A DNA stretch of 5,383 nucleotides, taken from Rubrobacter sp. (GTDB taxonomy: Bacteria; Actinomycetota; Rubrobacteria; Rubrobacterales; Rubrobacteraceae). Every line of letters starts with the position of its first letter. The stretch's first letter is position 1. The position numbers and the translations under genes are program-made. Below are positions 1 to 4,991 of the stretch, in pieces. The notes beneath the pieces were generated by a model that had not been told where the DNA came from, did not search any database, and saw only the letters and a list, made by a program, of their open reading frames with translations. The stretch covers positions 1 to 5,383 of the forward strand of contig JADDKG010000292.1 in the NCBI GenBank assembly GCA_020253895.1, in the 5' to 3' direction.

Positions 1-262
1 CGCTATCAGCGACGCTCGTAATGGCGCAACCGCCGCTAGCACCTATGGCGTGGACCATAACGGCAGCTACTCTGGCATGACTGCTGATATCTTGAAGAGC
101 GACTACAATTGGAAGACTTCTTCCAGCACGAGCGGACACACTGCTACCCCTTCGGCCGACGGCAAGAGCTTCACAATCAAGGTCACGTCCAAGAGCGGCA
201 AGGTCGCTACCTACAGCAGCACGACTGGCGACACGGAGATTGCGCCTCCACCTTCCACCTAG
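1..262 (+). CDS. Type IV pilin-like protein (prepilin), C-terminal part only
   Basis: The reading frame is open from base 2 to the TAG at 260-262, giving 86 visible residues; the start and the N-terminal processing site lie outside the window. The visible part begins AISDARNGATAASTYGVDHN and continues with NGSYSGM. This resembles the stretch after the long N-terminal helix of many actinobacterial and other type IV pilins (DA..AATA..SYA.D..GSY.GM). After it comes a Ser/Thr-rich, probably beta-strand region ending in TTGDTEIAPPPST. No cysteine is present, so there is no C-terminal disulfide loop of the Pseudomonas type. From the family, the product would be cleaved by a prepilin peptidase and assembled into a pilus or pseudopilus; a prepilin peptidase gene lies about 4 kb downstream on the other strand. 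By hand count this segment is about 58% GC, clearly below its neighbours. A minor pilin or pseudopilin is equally possible. Confidence 0.72.
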   Translation, partial: AISDARNGATAASTYGVDHNGSYSGMTADILKSDYNWKTSSSTSGHTATPSADGKSFTIKVTSKSGKVATYSSTTGDTEIAPPPST

Positions 263-291
263 TTAGCTTTTAGCCACGCAGCAATCTATTG

Positions 292-315
292 GGCGCCCTC
301 CCGAGGGAGGGCGCC
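292..315 (+). terminator. GC-rich hairpin after the pilin gene, likely terminator
   Basis: GGCGCCCTCCC (292-302) is a perfect 11-bp complement of GGGAGGGCGCC (305-315). Leaving the innermost pair open gives a 10-bp stem with a 4-nt loop. It starts 30 bp after the pilin stop. The downstream side is GCGCTTT, so the T-run is short (three T), which makes this a weak or atypical intrinsic terminator; an mRNA-stabilising 3' end is the alternative. It separates the pilin gene from the RDD gene. Confidence 0.6.
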
Positions 316-324
316 GCGCTTTAA

Positions 325-336
325 AAAGGAAAGGAA
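325..336 (+). promoter_or_regulatory. Shine-Dalgarno region pointing to ATG 346
   Basis: The purine-rich stretch AAAGGAAAGGAA ends 9 nt before ATG 346 (GGAA at 333-336). This is the only strong ribosome binding site between the hairpin at 292-315 and the RDD domain. It matters because the ATG it serves is in a different frame from the RDD protein. Confidence 0.55.
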
Positions 337-345
337 CCCAGTAGC

Positions 346-404
346 ATGAGCCATCAGGCATTCAACACCGGTCGCCCGGTCCCCCGGCGGGCGCGGCGGG
401 GGAC
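346..404 (+). other. Probable displaced 5' end of the RDD gene (apparent frameshift)
   Basis: ATG 346 opens a 46-codon frame (stop TGA 484-486) starting MSHQAFNTGRPVP and then running into an arginine-rich shadow sequence. The RDD frame is open upstream only to 345 and has no ATG, GTG or TTG before GTG 405. Adding one C to the C5 run at 381-385, or a -1 slip there, yields MSHQAFNTGRPVPPAGAAGD followed directly by the RDD domain (VHVTGRRVLATIVDG). That is a natural short polar lead-in for this family. The segment is therefore more likely the true N-terminus than a leader peptide. I cannot tell mutation, sequence error and slippage apart. Confidence 0.55.
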
Positions 405-821
405 GTGCACGTCACCGGCCGCCGGGTGCTCGCCACCATCGTGGACGGGATCTTCTTTTTCCTCCTGTTCCTGCCGCTCAACCTGATCACGGGCGCTGCG
501 GGGGCGGCGAGCAGGAGCGAGGAGGTGGCGGCGGGGCTGTCCCTCATCACCTCCCTCATAACCCTGGTGGTGGGCTTCGCCTACTACATAGCGACGGAGG
601 GCTACTGGGGCCGGACGGTGGGCAAGGCGGTCTGCGGCATCCGGGTGGTCCGGGAGGACGGGGGCGGGACGCCAGGCTTCGGGCCGGCCGCCATCCGGAC
701 CATCCTGCGGCTGGTGGATGGCCTCTTCGGCTACCTGGTCGCCTTCGTGGTGGTGCTCGCCTCCGGCAAGCGCCAGCGGCTCGGAGACATGGCCGCCCGC
801 ACCCTCGTCGTCCGCGGATAG
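405..821 (+). CDS. RDD-family membrane protein (start uncertain, possible frameshift)
   Basis: The 138 residues from GTG 405 make a nearly complete RDD domain. RRVLATIVDG at residues 6-15 carries the first Arg and Asp. Membrane segments are likely at about 9-29, 45-64 and 101-120. GYWGRTVGKAVCGIRVV (66-82) is the typical loop after the second segment, and GKRQRLGDMAARTLVV (121-136) is the typical end of the family. RDD proteins are inner-membrane proteins of mostly unknown function; some are proposed to be transporters or Na+/H+ antiporters, and I assign no substrate. GTG 405 is merely the first usable start in this frame and lacks a properly spaced ribosome binding site; the better start is ATG 346 in another frame (see the 346-404 entry). 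If that join is real, the protein would be about 158 aa. The gene stands alone between a hairpin upstream and a 58-bp gap before the c-di-GMP gene. Confidence 0.85.
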   Translation: MHVTGRRVLATIVDGIFFFLLFLPLNLITGAAGAASRSEEVAAGLSLITSLITLVVGFAYYIATEGYWGRTVGKAVCGIRVVREDGGGTPGFGPAAIRTILRLVDGLFGYLVAFVVVLASGKRQRLGDMAARTLVVRG

Positions 822-879
822 CCCCGCCTGCCCCGCAGCCTCTCTCCCGCAGGGCGCCGGACCGCGGTAGGATTAGTTG

Positions 880-2919
880 ATGGCACAGGCCAGAGGAAAC
901 GGGGGAGCGAGCGGCCTCTCCCCGCGGGAGGCCGGAACGAACGGCGGCAGGATCATCCCGGGATGGGTGATGCTCCTCATCGTGCTGCTGGTGCTCGCCG
1001 CAGGGATAATGGCGGGCTCCGGGCTGCGGGAGCACGCCCGGCAGGATCAACGGGCCCTCCTGCTGCTCAAGGAGATAGAGGCCCGCTCCTACCTGCTGCG
1101 CTCCTTAAGCTGGGAGGACGCCGCGCAGGACGGCCCCTCCCCCGGCCTCACCGCCCGGGAGCGTGAGGCCCGCGCCGGCGCCCTCCGGGCAATCGGCAGC
1201 CTGCGGGCGCTCGACGCCACCCGGCGGAGCGAGCAGCAGACCGCCCGCCGGGTGGAGCAGGCGTTCCGCCGCTACGCCTCCGCCCTGGAGAGAGGCCCCG
1301 GAAAAGCAGCAGAGGAAGCGTTCGGGCGGCTGCTCTCCGCCCTGGAGGAGGCGGAGGAGACCTACGCCGCCGATGCCCGGCGGGCGGCCCGCCTGGCCGA
1401 TGCGGGCAGCATGCTCGGGCTTCTCGCCGCCGTAGGGATAGCAGCTCTCCTCTACCTGCGCTACTCCCGGGTCCGGGAGGCTGCGGCCGCGGCCGAGGCC
1501 GAGCGGCGGACGCTCCGCCGGAGCGAGGAGCTCTTCCGCCACCGGGCCCTCCACGACCCCCTCACCGGGCTTCCCAACCGCACCCTCTTCCAGGAGCGGC
1601 TCAGGGAGGCCCTCTCCCGGCCCAGCGGCCCCGGGCGGGTGGCGGTGCTGTTCATAGACCTCGACAACTTCAAGGTGGTAAACGACTCCCTGGGGCACGA
1701 GGTGGGAGACCGGCTGCTCGTGGCGGCAAGCCGCCGCCTCAAGGGATGCCTCCGGTCGGAGGACGTGGCCGCCCGGCTCGGCGGCGACGAGTTCACCATC
1801 CTGCTGGAGAACGTTGCCGGCACCCGCTGCCCGGAGGAGGTCTCCCGCCGGATACTGCGGGAGCTCGGGGCGCCCTTCGTGGTGGAGGGGCATACCCTCT
1901 TCGTCGAGGCCAGCGTCGGCATCGCCACCGACGCCGGAGACGGGGAGCGCCCGGAGGACCTGCTGCGGGCCGCCGACGTGGCCCTCTACCGGGCCAAGGC
2001 CGAAGGCAAGGGCCGCTACCACCTCTTCGACCGGGAGAAGGACTCCCCCGAGCTGGAGCGCCTGCGGCTGGAGAACGAGCTGCGGGAGGCCGTCACGGGC
2101 GGGCAGCTCGAGCTCTTCTACCAGCCGGTCTACTCGCTGGAGCTCGGCAGGATCGCCGGGATGGAGGCCCTCCTGCGGTGGAACCATCCCCGCCGGGGAA
2201 CCATGCTCCCCGGCGAGTTCATCCCCATGGCGGAGGAGACCGGGCTCATCGTCCCCGTGGGCCGGTGGGTCCTGGAGGAGGCCGTCCGGCAGGCCCGCCA
2301 CTGGGAGATGACCCTCCCGGATGGCGCACCCCCCATGGTCGGGGTCAACCTCTCGCTGCGCCAGTTCCAGAACCCCGGGCTCGTGGAGCACGTCGCCAAC
2401 CTGCTGCGGGAGAGCGGGCTGGACCCCTCCCTGCTGACGCTGGAGATCACCGAGAGCGTCGCCATGCACGACGTCCCCTCCACCGTGGAGATCCTGGAGA
2501 GGCTCAACGCCATGGGCGTCTGGCTGGTCATAGACGACTTCGGGACGGGCAACAGCTCCATCGCCTACGTGGGCAGCCGCTTCAGGATGAACCATCTGAA
2601 GCTCGACGGGGCCTTCGTGCGCGAGTTTCTGGACGACCCGGAGAACCCCACGATCCTCCCCGGCCTCATAGACTTCGCCCACACCGTGGGCCTCCGGGTG
2701 ATCGCGGAAGGGGTGGAGACCCGCGAGCAGCTCGTGCGGCTGAGGGAGCTGGGATGCGAGTTCGTGCAGGGCTACTACGTGGCACCGCCGCTGCCGGCGG
2801 GGGAGGCCACGGAGCTCCTCACCGGCAAAAGACCCCTCTTCGGGGGAGATCCGCCGCCGGAGAAGGACACCAAAGGGAAGCGGAGGAAGAAGGATGCACA
2901 GGATAGAGCTTACCGCTGA
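880..2919 (+). CDS. Membrane-bound hybrid diguanylate cyclase/phosphodiesterase (GGDEF-EAL)
   Basis: This 679-aa protein should make and/or degrade the second messenger cyclic di-GMP at the inner face of the membrane. Transmembrane helices at about 29-49 and 178-195 enclose a helical extracytoplasmic segment (50-176) that I cannot assign to a named sensor family; it resembles a four-helix bundle. A short charged coil (196-224) leads to the GGDEF domain, which opens with HDPLTGLPN (225-233). The active site GGDEF (301-305) is intact, and RSED (292-295), exactly five residues before it, is a complete product-inhibition I-site. The EAL domain has E429-A-L, N490 (VNLS), E522 and E525 (LEITES), D552-D553 (DDFGTG), K574 and D576 (LKLD), E610 (AEGVET) and Q630 (VQG), so phosphodiesterase activity is also plausible. 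Loop 6 reads DDFGTGNSS with one extra residue before LKLD. The tail (about 655-679) is short and basic. ATG 880 is chosen over TTG 877 because AGGA at 869-872 is better spaced. The 3' end overlaps the next gene by 26 bp. Confidence 0.95.
   Translation: MAQARGNGGASGLSPREAGTNGGRIIPGWVMLLIVLLVLAAGIMAGSGLREHARQDQRALLLLKEIEARSYLLRSLSWEDAAQDGPSPGLTAREREARAGALRAIGSLRALDATRRSEQQTARRVEQAFRRYASALERGPGKAAEEAFGRLLSALEEAEETYAADARRAARLADAGSMLGLLAAVGIAALLYLRYSRVREAAAAAEAERRTLRRSEELFRHRALHDPLTGLPNRTLFQERLREALSRPSGPGRVAVLFIDLDNFKVVNDSLGHEVGDRLLVAASRRLKGCLRSEDVAARLGGDEFTILLENVAGTRCPEEVSRRILRELGAPFVVEGHTLFVEASVGIATDAGDGERPEDLLRAADVALYRAKAEGKGRYHLFDREKDSPELERLRLENELREAVTGGQLELFYQPVYSLELGRIAGMEALLRWNHPRRGTMLPGEFIPMAEETGLIVPVGRWVLEEAVRQARHWEMTLPDGAPPMVGVNLSLRQFQNPGLVEHVANLLRESGLDPSLLTLEITESVAMHDVPSTVEILERLNAMGVWLVIDDFGTGNSSIAYVGSRFRMNHLKLDGAFVREFLDDPENPTILPGLIDFAHTVGLRVIAEGVETREQLVRLRELGCEFVQGYYVAPPLPAGEATELLTGKRPLFGGDPPPEKDTKGKRRKKDAQDRAYR
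2882..2886 (+). promoter_or_regulatory. Shine-Dalgarno GGAGG for the oxygenase, inside the GGDEF-EAL gene
   Basis: A perfect GGAGG lies 7 nt before ATG 2894 and within the last codons of the GGDEF-EAL gene, which ends at 2919. It fixes the oxygenase start, and the position suggests translational coupling of the two genes. Confidence 0.8.
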
Positions 2920-3841
2920 AGAGGTAGAGCAGGCCGTTCCGGTCGTGAGGGAGGCCCTCTCCCGGCACGGCTCGGTAGAGAACCCCTCCTTTCTGGAGGA
3001 GGCCACCGTCTACGCCCACGAGCTGCCCCGGCGGCTGCGGGCCTTTCTGAACGCCTTCAGGCTGAAGGAGCCCTCGGGCGTGTGCGTGGTCGCAGGCTAC
3101 CCGGTGGACGACGCGGAGATCGGACCGACCCCCTCCGACTGGCGGAAGCCCGCCGGGAAGGTCCCGGGCGCCGAGCAGGAGGTCTTTCTCGCCCTCTGCG
3201 GCTCGCTGCTAGGTGACCTCTTCTCCTGGGCCCACCAGCGGGACGGTTTGATCTGCCAGGATCTGGTGCCCATCAAGCGGGACGCCGGGGCCATGCTGGG
3301 CTCCGGCAGCGCCCTGGAGCTCGTCTGGCACACCGAGGACGCCCGCTACTCCTACCGCGGGGACTACATCGGCCTCATGTGCCTGCGCAACCCCGACGCC
3401 GTACCCACCACCTACGCCTCGATCGACGACATAGAGCTGGACCCGGAGCGGGCGGCACCCCTCTTCGAGCCGCGCTTTGTCTTCCGCCCGGACCCCTCCC
3501 ATCCCACCGACACCGGTTACGAGCGGGCGGCGATCCTCTTCGGCGACCCAGACTCCCCCTACCTCCGGTTTGACCCCTACTCCATGGACGAGCCCGAGGA
3601 CGAGGAGGCCCGCGCCGCGATGGAGTACCTGGCCGACGAGCTGGACCGGCGGCTCACCGGCGTGGCCCTGCGCCCCGGGGAGTGCCTGTTCATAGACAAC
3701 TACAAGGTCGTCCACGGCAGAAGCTCCTTCAAGGCCCGCTTCGACGGCACCGACCGCTGGCTGAAGAGGGTCAACATCACCCGCGACCTGCGCCGGTCGC
3801 GCTCCGCCCGCAGAGGGGTAGCAGGGCGGCTCGTCTTCTAG
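2894..3841 (+). CDS. Fe(II)/2-oxoglutarate-dependent oxygenase, clavaminate synthase / AsnO / VioC type
   Basis: The 315-aa product has the layout of the clavaminate synthase-like branch of the TauD/TfdA superfamily, which is usually about 320-350 aa. Members hydroxylate free amino acids or small amino-acid-derived compounds (Asn, Arg, enduracididine, clavam precursors) using 2-oxoglutarate and O2. The iron-binding HxE is seen as H146-T-E148 in LVWHTEDA, and the distal histidine is H274 in KVVHGRSSF. R288 or R292 in DRWLKRV is the expected 2-oxoglutarate anchor: the spacings of +14 and +18 from the distal His match those I recall for family members. SGVCVVAGYPVDD followed by PTP is the usual N-terminal core strand and loop. 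The acidic stretch FDPYSMDEPEDEEA lies where substrate-contacting residues occur in relatives. No signal peptide is visible, so the enzyme is probably cytoplasmic. No peptide synthetase or other biosynthetic gene is visible nearby, so the substrate is unknown. An internal GGAGG 7 nt before the ATG and the 26-bp overlap tie it to the GGDEF-EAL gene. Confidence 0.88.
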   Translation: MHRIELTAEEVEQAVPVVREALSRHGSVENPSFLEEATVYAHELPRRLRAFLNAFRLKEPSGVCVVAGYPVDDAEIGPTPSDWRKPAGKVPGAEQEVFLALCGSLLGDLFSWAHQRDGLICQDLVPIKRDAGAMLGSGSALELVWHTEDARYSYRGDYIGLMCLRNPDAVPTTYASIDDIELDPERAAPLFEPRFVFRPDPSHPTDTGYERAAILFGDPDSPYLRFDPYSMDEPEDEEARAAMEYLADELDRRLTGVALRPGECLFIDNYKVVHGRSSFKARFDGTDRWLKRVNITRDLRRSRSARRGVAGRLVF

Positions 3842-3878
3842 GAGCCGCCCGAAGGTGCGCCCCCAGAAAGCACCCTTC
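3824..3878 (+). terminator. Two abutting hairpins at the end of the oxygenase gene
   Basis: The first hairpin has a perfect 9-bp stem, GGGCGGCTC (3824-3832) with GAGCCGCCC (3842-3850). Its 9-nt loop contains the oxygenase stop codon TAG (3839-3841). The second follows directly: GAAGGTGC (3851-3858) pairs with GCACCCTTC (3870-3878) with one bulged C and an 11-nt loop. Neither is followed by a T-run, so I call this a possible transcript 3' end or stabilising structure rather than a standard intrinsic terminator. Confidence 0.4.
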
Positions 3879-3934
3879 TCCGGCACTTTCGGACCGGTGC
3901 GTCCCGCCCCTCCGGGTGGGAAAATGTCGCCACC

Positions 3935-4225
3935 ATGCCGCAGAAGACGACAACGGAGCGGCGCGCCTCCCGGGCCTCGAAGCCCCGCCCGGAACCGCCC
4001 TACAACGTCATCCTCCACAACGACTGGGAGAACTCCATGGTGCGGGTGGTGGCGGTGCTGCGGCGCGTGATCCCCGGGATGAGCCTCCGGAGGGCCACCG
4101 CGATCATGTGGACCGCCCATACTACCGGAAGGGCGACGGTGAAGCGCTGCCACAAGGAGCTGGCCGAGCTCTACCGGGACCGGCTGCTCTCCGAGGGGCT
4201 GACCGCGAGCATCGAGCCCGCCTGA
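3935..4225 (+). CDS. clpS: ATP-dependent Clp protease adaptor ClpS, divergent
   Basis: ClpS binds proteins with N-degron residues and hands them to the Clp AAA+ unfoldase (ClpA or ClpC) for degradation by ClpP in the cytoplasm. The 96 residues cover the whole family: a flexible, basic N-terminal tail (1-20), then PPYNVILHND (21-30) and M35. Further on are H62 in IMWTAHTTGRA and the typical C-terminal end ASIEPA. N29-D30, M35 and H62 correspond to the E. coli positions N34-D35, M40 and H66 that form the N-terminal residue pocket, so the core is kept. The usual NDDYTPM is here NDWENSM, with Trp, Asn and Ser replacing conserved positions at the pocket edge, and there is one extra residue between M35 and H62. 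ATG 3935 is the only start in the frame; no close Shine-Dalgarno is seen (GGTGGG lies too far upstream). No clp protease gene and no DUF2017 neighbour lies beside it. It converges on the prepilin peptidase gene. Confidence 0.88.
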   Translation: MPQKTTTERRASRASKPRPEPPYNVILHNDWENSMVRVVAVLRRVIPGMSLRRATAIMWTAHTTGRATVKRCHKELAELYRDRLLSEGLTASIEPA

Positions 4226-4237
4226 GAGGGGCCCCTC
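4226..4237. repeat. 12-bp perfect palindrome between convergent stop codons
   Basis: GAGGGGCCCCTC begins right after the clpS stop (TGA 4223-4225) and includes two bases of the prepilin peptidase stop (TGA on the minus strand, 4238-4236). It has no loop and no T-run on either side, so it may be chance in GC-rich DNA or a weak shared transcript end. Confidence 0.35.
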
Positions 4238-4988
4238 ACCGCAGGAGGCCGAGGTAGAGGCCCCAGAGCTCGGGACCGAAGAAGAGCGCCGCCACCCCGC
4301 CGAGGGCCATAAAGGTGCCGAAGGGGAGCCGGGTCTGCCGCCCGGCCTTGCCCAGGATCATGAGCGCCCCGCTGGTGAGCGCCCCCGCGAACGCCCCGAG
4401 GAAGACCGCCAGGAACGCGTAGGGCCCGAGGAAGGCCCCGAGCATCCCCCCCATCTTGACGTCCCCCATCCCCATCCCGCCGGGCCGGGCGAGGGCCAGC
4501 GCGAGCAGCCCCCCCGCCACCCCGAGCGCCGAGAGGGGATAGACCCACCACCGGCCGGGGTCGGCGGCGGCGGATAGCAGGAGCCCGGCAGCGGCGGCCG
4601 GGAGCACCACCGCGTTCGGCAGCAGCCGGTGCTCGAGGTCGGTGGCGGCGAGCACGACGAGCGCCGCGAGCAGCGCCAGCGCCGCGACGAGCCGCAGCCC
4701 GGGCCCGAACTCCAGGGCCGCCGCCGCGAACAGCGCCCCGGTGAGCCCCTCCACCAGCGGGTAGCGGGCCGGGATGGGAGCCCGGCAGCGCCGGCACCGG
4801 CCCCGGAGGAGGAGGTAGGAGAGGAGCGGCACGTTGTCCCTGGCGGAGATGGGCGTCCCGCAGCGCGGGCACCGGGAACCGGGCCACACCACCGACTCCC
4901 GCCGGGGCACCCGGTGGATGACGACGTTGAGGAAGCTGCCCACGACGAGCCCGAACGCCCCCGCTGCGGCAGCCAGAGCCCCCTCCAT
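4236..4988 (-). CDS. pilD: Prepilin peptidase (A24 family, PilD/TcpJ-like)
   Basis: This 250-aa polytopic membrane protein should cut the leader of type IV prepilins and probably N-methylate the new terminus. The N-terminal part has GSFLNVVIHRVPR (17-29) and four cysteines in two CxxC pairs (C40, C43, C65, C68), the zinc-binding layout of the full-length enzyme including the methyltransferase part. The two catalytic aspartates are D117 in ATDLEHRLLPN and D176 in GMGMGDVKMGG, the family's GxGD signature. Seven or more hydrophobic segments fill the remainder. The length is close to the family's usual 230-290. ATG 4988 is supported by GGAGGG on the minus strand with a 6-nt spacer. The gene follows the DUF72 gene by only 3 nt, so the two are probably one transcript. 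Its likely substrate class is seen at the left edge of the window. Secretion-system (GspO) or competence (ComC) versions cannot be excluded. Confidence 0.94.
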   Translation of the reverse strand: MEGALAAAAGAFGLVVGSFLNVVIHRVPRRESVVWPGSRCPRCGTPISARDNVPLLSYLLLRGRCRRCRAPIPARYPLVEGLTGALFAAAALEFGPGLRLVAALALLAALVVLAATDLEHRLLPNAVVLPAAAAGLLLSAAADPGRWWVYPLSALGVAGGLLALALARPGGMGMGDVKMGGMLGAFLGPYAFLAVFLGAFAGALTSGALMILGKAGRQTRLPFGTFMALGGVAALFFGPELWGLYLGLLR

Positions 4989-4991
4989 CCC

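Noticed and set aside
822..879. Possible promoter or hairpin in the 58-bp gap before the GGDEF-EAL gene
   Set aside because: I found no convincing -35/-10 pair and no stem longer than a few bases; only the AGGA before ATG 880 is usable.
1746..2906. 386-codon plus-strand frame inside the GGDEF-EAL gene
   Set aside because: It is an alternate frame made mostly of Gly, Arg, Pro and Ala, as expected from GC-rich codons read out of frame.
1105..3006. 633-codon open frame on the minus strand opposite the GGDEF-EAL gene
   Set aside because: It is a shadow frame of very GC-rich coding DNA. The plus strand carries a full set of domain motifs, and the antisense product is a Gly/Pro/Arg/Glu-rich sequence without recognisable domains.
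3924..4070. ATG 3924, 11 nt before the clpS start, as an alternative gene or leader peptide start
   Set aside because: It opens a different frame with an Arg/Pro/Ser-rich product, and the nearest GGTGGGA is only 2 nt away, too close for a ribosome binding site.
3209..4153. 314-codon minus-strand frame across the oxygenase and clpS genes
   Set aside because: It runs through two well-supported plus-strand genes and the hairpin region, has low-complexity composition and shows no family motif.
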